43,008 bases of DNA, taken from CAZMRQ01 sp964568795. Lineage in GTDB: Bacteria; Pseudomonadota; Gammaproteobacteria; Comchoanobacterales; Comchoanobacteraceae. The notes under the pieces were generated by a model. That model was not told the origin of the DNA. It searched no databases and was given only the letters and a program-made list of their open reading frames with translations. Position 1 is the stretch's first letter; each line of letters starts with the position of its first letter. The position numbers and the translations under genes are program-made. Below, piece after piece: positions 9,841 to 17,994 of the stretch. Location of the stretch: positions 1 to 43,008 of the forward strand of contig CAZMRQ010000008.1 of the NCBI GenBank assembly GCA_964568795.1. Direction: 5' to 3'.

Positions 9841-10845
9841 TTATTCGTCGACATGAGTCATGTCAGGGGATTGCCAATTTTCAATTTGCATGCCCAAAGT
9901 CAGTCCTCTTTCAGCTAAAATACTCTTAATCTCAGCTAATGACTTACGACCTAGATTTGGGGTTTTAAGCAAATCACTCTCGGCCCTTTGAACCAAATCA
10001 CCGATATAATGTATATTTTCAGCCTTGAGACAATTCGCAGCTCTTACTGTTAACTCCAGATCATCCACTAATTTAAATAACATAGGATTTAAACGCCTTT
10101 GACTGCTCTTTTCGCTATCTGCAGTTTCTTCTCTGACTTCTGAAAAAGCAGAGAGCTGATGTTGAAGAATTGTAGCTGAGCGTCTAATAGCTTCTTCTGG
10201 TGAAATTGTTCCATTTGTTTCTATCTCGAGACTTAAGCAGTCCAAGTCAGTACGATTTTTTACACGTGCATTATCAACGGAATAGACACAGCGTTTAATC
10301 GGACTAAATGAAGCATCCACATACAATCGGCCAAGTTGTTTATTTTCTAGATCAGCAGTACGTTCATTAGCTGTTTCATAACCAATACCCGCTTCAACAG
10401 TCACCGTAATAGTAAGCTCTTTGCTTGAATTTAAATGCGCAATAACCTGATTTGGATTTATGATCTTCACATGACTATCATGAGAAAAATCACCCGCAGT
10501 GATGGCTTTGGGCCCTTTCACAGTCAAGGACATTTCTGATCGCTGACAATCTGTCAGCTCAACAACCACTGTTTTTAAATTAAGAAGAATATCAACAACA
10601 TCTTCCTCAACACCTTCAACAGCTGCAAATTCATGATTGACTCCTGAAATCTCTACTTCAGTAATAGCCGCACCAGGCATAGATGATAACAATATACGGC
10701 GCAGTGCTGTCCCTAATGTATAACCAAAGCCTCTATTAAACGGCTCAAGAACAACCTTGCTTGCATGTTGACCTAAACTCTTCACTTTTAATTCACTTGG
10801 AATAATAAAACACTCAGAGGAATAAATTTCTTGTAAATTTGACAT
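9841..10845 (-). CDS. rpoA: RNA polymerase alpha subunit
   Basis: Alpha dimerises to start RNA polymerase assembly and its C-terminal domain contacts UP elements and activators. The N-terminal domain shows EPFNRGFGYTLGTALRRILL; the C-terminal domain keeps the DNA-contact residues in RAANCLKAENIHYIGDLV and PNLGRKSL. A GTG start 15 bases upstream is possible, but the ribosome site GAAGGTAGG lies between that GTG and the ATG at 10845, so I take the ATG, giving 334 residues (E. coli 329). The inter-domain linker around residues 235-250 is rich in Glu and Ser. The gene lies between rpsD and rplQ as in the standard alpha operon. Confidence 0.97.
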   Translation of the reverse strand: MSNLQEIYSSECFIIPSELKVKSLGQHASKVVLEPFNRGFGYTLGTALRRILLSSMPGAAITEVEISGVNHEFAAVEGVEEDVVDILLNLKTVVVELTDCQRSEMSLTVKGPKAITAGDFSHDSHVKIINPNQVIAHLNSSKELTITVTVEAGIGYETANERTADLENKQLGRLYVDASFSPIKRCVYSVDNARVKNRTDLDCLSLEIETNGTISPEEAIRRSATILQHQLSAFSEVREETADSEKSSQRRLNPMLFKLVDDLELTVRAANCLKAENIHYIGDLVQRAESDLLKTPNLGRKSLAEIKSILAERGLTLGMQIENWQSPDMTHVDE

Positions 10846-10866
10846 AGTACCTACCTTCACCCACGA

Positions 10867-11481
10867 TTACTTAGAATATAATTCAATTACTAATGGAACC
10901 TTGAACATGTCAGCGACAATGCTGCTATCAACTTCTTTGACAACTGCACCTTTAAACTGATCATGATCGACGGTCAACCATTCCACTATAGTTTGCTCTT
11001 TTCCTAAAGCGCATGACGTCTGAATTCGTTGCTGCTGACGGACTTTTTCAACTATTTCGACTTCATCTCCTTCTCTGAGTAAGCGTGCTGGGATATTGCA
11101 GCGCTTCCCATTAACAAGGATGTGTCCATGAGAAACCATTTGACGAGACTCTCTACGCGTTACAGCAAATCCCATACGAAAAACTGTATTATCAAGACGT
11201 GACTCAAGAATTTTGATTAAATTCTCAGCAGTAGAACCTTTTTGCCTATCAGATTCATGGTAATAATTTTTAAATTGTTTTTCCAAAACACCATAGAAAT
11301 GCTTAATAGCCTGCTTCATCTCAAGTTGCACACCATAATCAGATGAACGAACACGACGCTTATCGTGATGACCTGGACGAGTCTGTGACTTACACTTCGC
11401 AGAAGCTGGCCTGCTGAAATGACCTAGATCTATCCCAGTCATACGTGATGGTCTTGATCGTGCACCTAAATAACGAGCCAT
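10867..11481 (-). CDS. rpsD: Ribosomal protein S4
   Basis: S4 nucleates 30S body assembly on 16S rRNA and in E. coli also represses the alpha operon. The 204 residues (E. coli 206) include MARYLGARSRPSRMTG, the SDYGVQL segment, and the S4 RNA-binding domain with SRLDNTVFRMGFAVTRRESR and the terminal IELYSK. A CK pair at about residues 30-31 is the remnant seen in many zinc-free S4 proteins. It lies 11 bases after rpsK and 21 before rpoA, leaving little room for an S4-binding leader immediately next to it. Confidence 0.97.
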   Translation of the reverse strand: MARYLGARSRPSRMTGIDLGHFSRPASAKCKSQTRPGHHDKRRVRSSDYGVQLEMKQAIKHFYGVLEKQFKNYYHESDRQKGSTAENLIKILESRLDNTVFRMGFAVTRRESRQMVSHGHILVNGKRCNIPARLLREGDEVEIVEKVRQQQRIQTSCALGKEQTIVEWLTVDHDQFKGAVVKEVDSSIVADMFKVPLVIELYSK

Positions 11482-11492
11482 AATACTTTCTC

Positions 11493-11891
11493 CTAATTAC
11501 GTTTTTCTTTTCGAGCACGGCAACCATTAAATGGTACGCCTGTATCTTCAGTAAGTGTTAATATATGCAATCCTGCAGAAGCCAGACCTTTCACAGAAGC
11601 GTCACGACCTTGCCCAGGGCCCCTGAATACAACATGCACAGAGCTCATTCCCATGGCTAAAACTTTCTCACCGACAGAGGTAGCGGCTTCTTCTGCTGTA
11701 TACGCTAAGCGTTTGCGTGAATTTTTCTGTGAACAGCCCCCACTTGACCAGGCAACAGTATCGCCAGCCAATGATGTCACTGTAATAATAGTATTCGAAA
11801 AAGTAGCATTGACTACCACACGGCCAGTACTTGGTGCTTTTTTCTTTTTGTTGGCAGCTGGTGCCCGCTTTGTAGTTTTATTTTTTGACAT
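11493..11891 (-). CDS. rpsK: Ribosomal protein S11
   Basis: S11 sits on the platform of the 30S subunit by the E site. The 132-residue product has a Lys/Ala-rich N-terminal tail followed by the conserved NATFSNTIITVT, RGPGQGRDASVKGL and NGCR elements. Several usually fixed positions differ: the C-terminal PHNGCRPPK of E. coli reads PFNGCRARK here, and the GFRGSRK segment reads SQKNSRK. These changes fit the accelerated evolution seen across this cluster. It is 10 bases after rpsM. Confidence 0.96.
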   Translation of the reverse strand: MSKNKTTKRAPAANKKKKAPSTGRVVVNATFSNTIITVTSLAGDTVAWSSGGCSQKNSRKRLAYTAEEAATSVGEKVLAMGMSSVHVVFRGPGQGRDASVKGLASAGLHILTLTEDTGVPFNGCRARKEKRN

Positions 11892-11901
11892 AATCTATAC
11901 C

Positions 11902-12255
11902 TCAACTAGAACGTCGGCCACGACCTTTGCAGGTCTTGCCATTGGTTTTTGTTCTCTGCCCACGAACAGGGAGCCCCTTTCTATGACGAATACCGCGTCT
12001 GGTCCCAAGATCTTTTAAAGACTTAATACGCATTTGTACTTCACGCCGTAAATCACCTTCAATAACAAATTCTGTCAGGATAGTTCTAATCTTATCCAAC
12101 TGAACTTCTGTTAATCTTCCTACCTTAGTAGATGGTTCAATACCTGATCGGTCACATATCTGTTTACTGCGTGTTTCGCCTACACCGTATATTTTTCTCA
12201 ATGCAATTAGAACGTGTTTTTGATCACTTAATACTTGACCTGCGACAATTGCCAT
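11902..12255 (-). CDS. rpsM: Ribosomal protein S13
   Basis: S13 forms inter-subunit bridges from the 30S head and touches P-site tRNA with its basic tail. The 117 residues begin MAIVAGQVLSDQKHVLIAL, contain the helix-two-turn-helix YGVGETRSKQIC, and end in RGIRHRKGLPVRGQRTKTN followed by a Lys/Arg-rich tail, all standard (E. coli 118 residues). It follows rpmJ by 14 bases, as in the E. coli spc/alpha junction. Confidence 0.97.
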   Translation of the reverse strand: MAIVAGQVLSDQKHVLIALRKIYGVGETRSKQICDRSGIEPSTKVGRLTEVQLDKIRTILTEFVIEGDLRREVQMRIKSLKDLGTRRGIRHRKGLPVRGQRTKTNGKTCKGRGRRSS

Positions 12256-12269
12256 AAACTCTTCTCCTT

Positions 12270-12383
12270 CTAACCTTGACGTTGCTTATGTCTTTTTTCT
12301 TTACAAATAACACGAATAACTCCGCGTCTTTTGACGACTTTACAGAACCGACATATGCGTTTAACTGATGCTCTTACTTTCAT
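12270..12383 (-). CDS. rpmJ: Ribosomal protein L36 (zinc-binding form)
   Basis: This 37-residue gene sits between secY and rpsM. Its product begins MKVRASVKRICRFCKVVKR and ends KRHKQRQG, very close to E. coli L36 (38 residues). The zinc ribbon ligands Cys11, Cys14, Cys27 and His32 are all present, so it is the C+ type that stabilises domain V of 23S rRNA. It starts 9 bases after the secY stop. Confidence 0.96.
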   Translation of the reverse strand: MKVRASVKRICRFCKVVKRRGVIRVICKEKRHKQRQG

Positions 12384-12392
12384 TTTATTACC

Positions 12393-13697
12393 TCACGATC
12401 TTAATATCGATAAATCTTTGCCTTTCTTCTTCGCCAACGACGCGTACTGTGCAGGTATCATATGGGCTTGCAACTGACTGATGAAATCAATCACAACCAC
12501 AATGACAATTAACAGAGACGTACCACCGAAGTAAAACGGCACATGCCACACTGCTCGCATAAGCTCTGGAAGCAGTGATACAAGGACTAAGTATAGACTA
12601 CCTAGTAGCGTTAGTCGAGACATTATTGACTCTAAATAGGTCGCAGTTTGTGCTCCTGGTCTTATTCCAGGGATGAGTGCTGATGATTTTTTTAAATTAT
12701 CAGCCATTTCCGTGGAATTAAATGTAATCGATGTATAAAAATAGCTAAAGAATATAATCGCAGCTGAAATGGCAATAACATACAGTGGCATGCCTGGTGC
12801 CATCACATATGAAAGCATATTCAACCAACTAAGCCACGTTATCTTTCCTAAGGCTGATGCCAATGTATTTGGGAAAAAGATAATAGAGTTAGCAAATATA
12901 GCTGGGATTACACCAGCCATATTGATTTTCAATGGAAGTATTGATGAACGTGCAGGTGACATACCACGGCCTTGCGTTTGCTTGGGATAGTTTATTGGTA
13001 TTTGTCTTTGAGAACGCTCTATAAAAACAATAAAATACACCACAGCTATAACTAAAAGAGTGATTAATATAAATGTAATTGCGTGTATCTGTCCTTCCCT
13101 CACTTGGTCCATTAACTGACTAAATGAACTAGGAAGACCTGAAACAATTCCAGCAAAAATAAGAAGAGATATGCCATTGCCTATGCCACGCTCGGTAATT
13201 TGTTCACCTAACCACATCAGAAAGAGCGTTCCTGTTGTCAGAGTGATCATCGCAGTAAAGTAGAACATCGCAGTTGGATGTGGGACAATATTTTGACTCA
13301 CTGCAACTTTGGCATACGCCATAGATTGAAAAGACGCTAAAAACACTGTGGCATACCGTGTGTACTGATTTATTTTTCGGCGACCAGACACACCCTCTTT
13401 CTTCAGCTGAATAAGCGCAGGTACAGTATATGTAAGAATCTGCAAAACAATTGATGTAGTGATGTAGGGCATGAGTCCCATAGCAAATAAAGACAATCGA
13501 GATAATGAACCGCCTGAAAACATATTCATCAGACCAAATAGTCCCTGTTGATACTGTGAAAACAGCTTATTTAGTGCAAAAAGATCTACGCCAGGGATGG
13601 GGATATGAGCACCAACTCGAAATATAACCAAACCAAGAACGACGAATATCAGTCTTGATTTGACTTCATTTAAGCCTGATTTCATTTGATCTATCAT
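12393..13697 (-). CDS. secY: Protein translocase channel subunit SecY
   Basis: SecY forms the inner-membrane channel for Sec-dependent export and works with SecE, encoded at the other end of this window. The 434 residues (E. coli 443) show about ten hydrophobic membrane segments, the family pattern FRVGAHIPIPGVD in the first, the plug region SGGSLSRLSLFAMG, and GERGIGNGISLLIF-type text (here TERGIGNGISLLIFAG). The cytoplasmic loop GIRPGAQT contacts SecA and the ribosome. Its ATG overlaps the rplO stop by 4 bases, as expected for translational coupling within the spc cluster. Confidence 0.97.
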   Translation of the reverse strand: MIDQMKSGLNEVKSRLIFVVLGLVIFRVGAHIPIPGVDLFALNKLFSQYQQGLFGLMNMFSGGSLSRLSLFAMGLMPYITTSIVLQILTYTVPALIQLKKEGVSGRRKINQYTRYATVFLASFQSMAYAKVAVSQNIVPHPTAMFYFTAMITLTTGTLFLMWLGEQITERGIGNGISLLIFAGIVSGLPSSFSQLMDQVREGQIHAITFILITLLVIAVVYFIVFIERSQRQIPINYPKQTQGRGMSPARSSILPLKINMAGVIPAIFANSIIFFPNTLASALGKITWLSWLNMLSYVMAPGMPLYVIAISAAIIFFSYFYTSITFNSTEMADNLKKSSALIPGIRPGAQTATYLESIMSRLTLLGSLYLVLVSLLPELMRAVWHVPFYFGGTSLLIVIVVVIDFISQLQAHMIPAQYASLAKKKGKDLSILRS

Positions 13698-14131
13698 GTC
13701 GTTTCCACTGTGCCCTTAGCCTTTTCAATGGCAGCTTTAGCACCACAAGTAACAGCCAATCCTTTCAGATGAATGGCTTGTTTAATCTCACCACTTAAAT
13801 AAAATTTAACGCGTTTAATACGGTGATTGACAATATTAGCACCCTGTAAAACAGCCATAGTGACTGACTTGGATTGCTCTTTAGTTAGCTTGTTAAGCAC
13901 ACCTATAGGCAAATCAACAGAGATCTGTCCGACACGTGATGTAAAACCAAACTTGGGCAATCGACGGTACAATGGCATTTGCCCACCTTCTCGGTAGGCA
14001 TTAACAGAGCCTCCAGAACGTGATTTCTGGCCTTTATGGCCACGTCCTGTAGTCTTCCCTTTGCTATATCCTCGACGCTGATACGAATTTTTATGTGCAC
14101 CTGGATGTGGCCTTAATTCATTTAGATTCAT
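13694..14131 (-). CDS. rplO: Ribosomal protein L15
   Basis: L15 is a late-assembling 50S protein that reaches into the subunit core. The 145-residue product (E. coli 144) opens MNLNELRPHPGAHKN, has the glycine/basic stretch GKTTGRGHKGQKSRSGG, and continues with GGQMPLYRRLPKFGF. It overlaps rpmD upstream and secY downstream by 4 bases each (ATGA type), so translation of the three is probably coupled. Confidence 0.97.
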   Translation of the reverse strand: MNLNELRPHPGAHKNSYQRRGYSKGKTTGRGHKGQKSRSGGSVNAYREGGQMPLYRRLPKFGFTSRVGQISVDLPIGVLNKLTKEQSKSVTMAVLQGANIVNHRIKRVKFYLSGEIKQAIHLKGLAVTCGAKAAIEKAKGTVETT

Positions 14132-14334
14132 GACTCCCCCTCAATTTGTAACATAAATCGAACCTTGCTGATCATACCTCTATGCTCTGCATCATCTTTT
14201 ACAATGACTGTCTGATGCAGTTTTTTTAAACCCAACCCACGAACACAAGCTCTTTGTACTGGTGTTTTTCCTATGGTACTTTTCACAAGCTTAATCTTAA
14301 CACTAAGCTGTTTTTGATTTTTCTGACTCATCAT
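14128..14334 (-). CDS. rpmD: Ribosomal protein L30
   Basis: L30 is a small 50S protein. The core runs from VKIKLVKSTIGKTPVQ through LGLKKLHQ and RGMISKVRFMLQIE, matching the family. At 68 residues it is longer than E. coli L30 (59), because the only usable ATG codons (14334 or 14331) lie inside the end of rpsE, giving an overlap of about 30 bases. The sequence AGGA sits 5-8 bases before the paired ATGs. Overlap of this size is unusual for the spc cluster. Confidence 0.94.
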   Translation of the reverse strand: MMSQKNQKQLSVKIKLVKSTIGKTPVQRACVRGLGLKKLHQTVIVKDDAEHRGMISKVRFMLQIEGES

Positions 14335-14854
14335 TAATTCCTAAAACTTGTTTCACATCAATTCCACGTGCTCGAGCTACTTGCAGCGGATCTTTCATTG
14401 ACATCAGACCCTTAAGTGTTGCTTGTGCAACATTGTTTGGATTCGATGACCCAATACATTTTGCAAGAACGTCGTGCACACCCAGGCATTCGAATATGGC
14501 TCGCATAGCACCTCCAGCAATGACTCCAGTACCCTCAGAGGCTGGTTGCATAAAGACTTTTGTAGCACCGTGACGCGCATACAAAGAATATTGTATCGTT
14601 GCACCTTTCAATGTCACATGTATCATGTTCTTCTCAGCCATTTTTGTTGCTTTTTGAATAGCAGCAGGAACTTCTTTTGCCTTAGCATGAGCAATTCCTA
14701 CTTTTGATTGACCATCACCGACAACGACTGTTGCTGATATATTGAAAACCCGACCACCCTTAACAACCTTAGTTGTTCGGTTGATACGAATAAGCTTACT
14801 CTTAAGATCGTATTTTTGAGTTTCACTTTTTTGATTATTTGCAGACTTAGACAT
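14303..14854 (-). CDS. rpsE: Ribosomal protein S5
   Basis: S5 lines the mRNA entry side of the 30S and affects decoding accuracy. The 183-residue protein (E. coli 167) shows the double-stranded-RNA-binding-like domain with KVVKGGRVFNISATVVVGDG and KEVPAAIQKA, then the C-terminal domain with QPASEGTGVIAGGAMRAIFE. The first 15 residues and a Ser/Lys-rich C-terminus are extensions. The last 30 or so bases double as the start of rpmD. It follows rplR by 9 bases. Confidence 0.97.
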   Translation of the reverse strand: MSKSANNQKSETQKYDLKSKLIRINRTTKVVKGGRVFNISATVVVGDGQSKVGIAHAKAKEVPAAIQKATKMAEKNMIHVTLKGATIQYSLYARHGATKVFMQPASEGTGVIAGGAMRAIFECLGVHDVLAKCIGSSNPNNVAQATLKGLMSMKDPLQVARARGIDVKQVLGINDESEKSKTA

Positions 14855-14863
14855 AAAAGACCC

Positions 14864-15193
14864 TTAGAATTTTGTACCAGATTCACGTGCACCATCAGCG
14901 ATAGCCGCCACCCGACCATGATACAGCTGACCTGAACGATCAAAAGCTATATCAGTTAATTTGAGTGCTTTAACCATAGCACCGATTTCTTGACCCACAA
15001 TACGTGCTGCATCAATATTAGCACCATGCTTTATTTTAGCCTTCACTTTAGGTGTAAGCGTTGACACTTCAGTTAAAGTACGACCATCTGGATCAACCAG
15101 CATAGCATAGGTATTATTATTACTGACACGGACAGTAATGCGATGTTTATAACCGATTCTTGCTTTAACAAGACGCTTGACACGAACACTCAT
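14864..15193 (-). CDS. rplR: Ribosomal protein L18
   Basis: L18 binds 5S rRNA together with L5 and joins it to the 50S central protuberance. The 109-residue product (E. coli 117) has RITVRVSNNNTYAMLVD and the C-terminal FDRSGQLYHGRVAAIADGARESG, both family hallmarks. The N-terminal tail is slightly shorter than usual. It overlaps the rplF stop by 4 bases. Confidence 0.97.
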   Translation of the reverse strand: MSVRVKRLVKARIGYKHRITVRVSNNNTYAMLVDPDGRTLTEVSTLTPKVKAKIKHGANIDAARIVGQEIGAMVKALKLTDIAFDRSGQLYHGRVAAIADGARESGTKF

Positions 15194-15720
15194 GATTTCT
15201 TAACCTCTTTCTGTTTGTACTCGCGACCCTTCATTTGCACACCTTTAGAGTGGTATGAATCAGGTTTGCGGAGCTTAATAATGTTAGCACAGACTTGTCC
15301 GACTTTTTGTTTGCTGATTCCAGAAATCACAATAGTGGTCTTATCTGGACACTCAACAGTCAGATCTGTTTCAACAGGGAATTCTACTGGCTGAGAGTAC
15401 CCTAAATGCAATGTCAAATTTTGACCTTGTTGAGCTACTTTATAACCCACGCCTTTTAGTATCAATGTTTCAGAAAAGCCTTTAGTCAGACCTATGACTG
15501 CATTCATCAAATTGCGGTGAGCCGTTCCTAACTGTGCTTTTTCTTTCATGTTATTTGGGCGCAATACACAATGAATACCATGCTCATCACACGACACTTC
15601 AATAGCAGTATGAACTTTGTATTGAGCCTTTTTAGACCCAGAAGTTAATTCAACATCCTGGCCATGGATTTGGCATTTAACATTCCCTAAAGAAATAGGG
15701 ACCCTCGCTATACGTGACAT
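15190..15720 (-). CDS. rplF: Ribosomal protein L6
   Basis: L6 lies next to the sarcin-ricin loop where elongation factors dock. The 176 residues contain both L6 repeats, with MSRIARVPISL at the start and LILKGVGYKVAQQG in the second domain. The usually fixed C-terminal RRPEPYKGKG reads RKPDSYHSKG here, a clear departure at a segment close to the factor-binding site. It follows rpsH by 7 bases. Confidence 0.96.
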   Translation of the reverse strand: MSRIARVPISLGNVKCQIHGQDVELTSGSKKAQYKVHTAIEVSCDEHGIHCVLRPNNMKEKAQLGTAHRNLMNAVIGLTKGFSETLILKGVGYKVAQQGQNLTLHLGYSQPVEFPVETDLTVECPDKTTIVISGISKQKVGQVCANIIKLRKPDSYHSKGVQMKGREYKQKEVKKS

Positions 15721-15727
15721 ATCTACC

Positions 15728-16138
15728 TCAACCTGTTTCTATACTGCAAATCAACTCACCGCCAACACCGTGTTGACGCGCCTGATGATCTGTTAATAAC
15801 TTACCTAGATTAGTTGACACCACCATAATACCTAATCCACCTTGAACACGCGGGATATCACTGACCCCTTCAAAACGACGGAGCCCTGGTCGACTCATGC
15901 GTTTGATTTTCCCAATGACAGACTTGTGAGAGTTTTTATCATATTTAAGTGCCACATGAATGACTTTTTCCACGCCCTCGCCTGCAAATGCTACGTCAGA
16001 AACGTAACCCTGCTCTTTTAGAAGAAGACACAGTTCATAGCCAAACTTGAAAAATGGAATTTTCACATTTGAATGATTGACCATAGTCGCGTTTCTAATT
16101 CTTGTTAATAAATCTGATATATTATCTTGATTACTCAT
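15728..16138 (-). CDS. rpsH: Ribosomal protein S8
   Basis: S8 binds helix 21 of 16S rRNA and in E. coli represses the spc operon. The 136-residue protein (E. coli 130) begins MSNQDNISDLLTRIRNA, and carries the RNA-binding C-terminal part with SRPGLRR, GGLGIMVVSTNLGKLLTDHQAR and GGELICSIE. The gap to rpsN is 13 bases. Confidence 0.97.
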   Translation of the reverse strand: MSNQDNISDLLTRIRNATMVNHSNVKIPFFKFGYELCLLLKEQGYVSDVAFAGEGVEKVIHVALKYDKNSHKSVIGKIKRMSRPGLRRFEGVSDIPRVQGGLGIMVVSTNLGKLLTDHQARQHGVGGELICSIETG

Positions 16139-16151
16139 AAATTTTTACCTC

Positions 16152-16463
16152 TTACCAGCTTGACTTGATTAAACCCGGGAGCATTCCCTTATGAAAAAAT
16201 TGGCGCAAGCAAATTCTGCATAAACCAAAAAACTTATAGACTCCTTTAGGCCGCCCACAGCACTTACATCGCTTGACTGAGTGTGTTTTTGACTCACTCA
16301 AAGGACGTTTTTGTAATTTAAAAACTGCAGCCATTTTTTCTGCAAGACCTAATGCAGGATCTCTGATCTGTTCTTTTAACTGAGTTCTGGCTGCTATGTT
16401 CTTTATATTACTTGACTTAGCCACCAATCTTTTTTCTCTTGCAATCATACGCTTTGTTGCCAT
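16152..16463 (-). CDS. rpsN: Ribosomal protein S14, long form with intact zinc ribbon
   Basis: S14 is a 30S head protein. At 103 residues with a full N-terminal half (including AVFKLQKRPLSES), this is the long form found in E. coli (101 residues). However it carries the four-cysteine ribbon of the short zinc form: Cys66-x-x-Cys69, twelve residues, Cys82-x-x-Cys85, inside RCKCCGRPKG and GLCRICLRQ. E. coli long S14 lacks these cysteines (RCRQTGRPHG, GLSRIKVRE). The combination of long length and complete ribbon is unusual as far as I know. It lies in the normal place between rplE and rpsH. Confidence 0.96.
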   Translation of the reverse strand: MATKRMIAREKRLVAKSSNIKNIAARTQLKEQIRDPALGLAEKMAAVFKLQKRPLSESKTHSVKRCKCCGRPKGVYKFFGLCRICLRQFFHKGMLPGLIKSSW

Positions 16464-16475
16464 GCTTTTAGCTCC

Positions 16476-17012
16476 TTATTTGCTTGATTTCTGAAAAGGA
16501 AAACCCATAAGCCTTAACAACTCAAGTGCCTCTTCATTGGTGTTAGCTGTAGTACAGATACTAATATCCATACCTCTTAATCGATCAACATTCTCATACT
16601 TGATTTCAGGAAAGACAATTTGTTCCTTAATACCAAAATTATAGTTGCCACGACCATCGAATGATTTGGCATTCAAACCTCTGAAATCACGTACACGTGG
16701 CAAAACAATAGTCACGAGTTTATTAATGAATTCGTGCATTTGAGCATTGCGTAATGTCACTTTGGTGCCAATCGGCCAACCTTCACGAATTTTAAACCCA
16801 GCTTCGGATCTTCTGACTAAGGTTATAATAGGCTTTTGCCCTGCTAACTTGGCCAATTCTTCACTTGCAGAGTCGATTTGTTTTTTATCATTTCCAATAC
16901 CCATATTGATACTGATGCTAACCACCTTTGGAATTTGCATGACATTAGAGTACTTGAAATGATCTTTTAAAGATTTCTGCACCTGTTTTGTATAGAGACT
17001 ATTAGCCATCAT
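16476..17012 (-). CDS. rplE: Ribosomal protein L5
   Basis: L5 binds 5S rRNA and contacts P-site tRNA from the central protuberance. The 178 residues (E. coli 179) include PKVVSISINMGIG, GQKPIITLVRRSEAGFKIREG and RDFRGLNAKSFDGRGNYNFG, all typical. Two ATG codons are adjacent; the second, at 17009, is better spaced (6 bases) from the AGGT ribosome site, so the protein may begin MANSLYTKQ. The start overlaps the rplX stop. Confidence 0.97.
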   Translation of the reverse strand: MMANSLYTKQVQKSLKDHFKYSNVMQIPKVVSISINMGIGNDKKQIDSASEELAKLAGQKPIITLVRRSEAGFKIREGWPIGTKVTLRNAQMHEFINKLVTIVLPRVRDFRGLNAKSFDGRGNYNFGIKEQIVFPEIKYENVDRLRGMDISICTTANTNEEALELLRLMGFPFQKSSK

Positions 17013-17338
17013 CCGACCTCTTTATCTATTAATTTACCTGTGGACTTGTTAAAACGAGCACGCTTTCCATCATCGAGAGTTTTCACTCCAAATCGAAAGG
17101 CCTTTTTCGCTTCAGCATCATACAGCATGATATTAGATCGATGGATAGAACCTTCAATCTCCTTAATTCCACCTTGTTCTTGCTTCTCAGGATTCGGCTT
17201 AACAGCTTTTTTCTTCATATTAACACCCGCCACAAAGATTCGGTCATTCTTCATCCGAATAATCTTTCCGTTTTGGCCTTTTGCCTTGCCTGCAATCACC
17301 TGAACAAGATCGCCAACTTTTAAATTTTTTAATGACAT
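17009..17338 (-). CDS. rplX: Ribosomal protein L24
   Basis: L24 is an assembly-initiator protein of the 50S with a KOW domain. I chose the ATG at 17338 (MSLKNLKVGDLVQVIAGKAK, 109 residues, E. coli 104) because the KOW motif starts there and an AGGGT ribosome site precedes it; the longer reading frame upstream only re-reads the end of rplN. The KOW part GKAKGQNGKIIRM and the NPEKQEQGGIKEIEGSIHRS segment are intact. Confidence 0.96.
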   Translation of the reverse strand: MSLKNLKVGDLVQVIAGKAKGQNGKIIRMKNDRIFVAGVNMKKKAVKPNPEKQEQGGIKEIEGSIHRSNIMLYDAEAKKAFRFGVKTLDDGKRARFNKSTGKLIDKEVG

Positions 17339-17348
17339 ATCAACTACC

Positions 17349-17729
17349 CTATAATACTTCTGGTGCAAGAGACAATATGCGAACAAACTGCTCTGCTTTT
17401 TGACTTTGACGCAGCTCATACGTCACTGGACCAAAAATACGCGTGCCGATAGGCTGATTTTGAGCATTAATCAACACACACGAATTTGTATCAAATCGAA
17501 TCGCTGAACCATCAGACCTGCGTATGGCTTTCTTAGTGCGTACTACAACAGCGCGGCATACCTGACCTTTAGTCACTTTGCCACGAGGATCACGCTCAAT
17601 AACTGAACCGACAACAAGATCACCCACACGTGCATAACGACGTTTTGAGCCACCTAGAACTTTAATACATCTGACCTGCCGAGCACCACTGTTATCAGCT
17701 ACTTCAAGTACTGTTCCCATTTGTATCAT
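17349..17729 (-). CDS. rplN: Ribosomal protein L14
   Basis: L14 forms inter-subunit bridge contacts at the base of the factor-binding site. The ATG at 17729 gives MIQMGTVLEVADNSGARQV, the family start, and 126 residues (E. coli 123); a longer frame upstream reads back through rpsQ and is not used. VVVRTKKAIRRSDGSAIRFD and RIFGPVTYELR are conserved, with a few extra residues (SQKAEQ) before the terminal LSLAPEVL. Confidence 0.96.
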   Translation of the reverse strand: MIQMGTVLEVADNSGARQVRCIKVLGGSKRRYARVGDLVVGSVIERDPRGKVTKGQVCRAVVVRTKKAIRRSDGSAIRFDTNSCVLINAQNQPIGTRIFGPVTYELRQSQKAEQFVRILSLAPEVL

Positions 17730-17742
17730 ACTTACTTCTCTC

Positions 17743-17994
17743 TTAATTATGGTCCAAAACTTTGATAAGTTTCCAACTTTTATCTTTAGAAATTGGACGA
17801 CCATCCATTATTTCAACAACATCACCTATCTTCAATGCATTAGAAGGGTCATGTATCTTGATTTTATTTGATTTTGTCACAACTTTTCCTATAAGGGGAT
17901 GTTTTGAACGGCGTTGCAATAAAACAACCGCAGTCTTATCCATTTTGTTACTCACAACACGGCCAATCCGTGTGTGTTTAATCTCTTGACTCAT
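17743..17994 (-). CDS. rpsQ: Ribosomal protein S17
   Basis: S17 is an OB-fold protein binding 16S helices 7 and 11. The 83-residue product (E. coli 84) has IGRVVSNKMDKTAVV, SKHPLIGKVV and GDVVEIMDGRPISKDKSW. Its start overlaps the end of rpmC by 17 bases and it is followed after 13 bases by rplN. Confidence 0.97.
   Translation of the reverse strand: MSQEIKHTRIGRVVSNKMDKTAVVLLQRRSKHPLIGKVVTKSNKIKIHDPSNALKIGDVVEIMDGRPISKDKSWKLIKVLDHN

Noticed and set aside
10846..10860. GTG start adding five residues to RpoA
   Set aside because: Those bases are the ribosome binding site (GAAGGTAGG) of the ATG at 10845.
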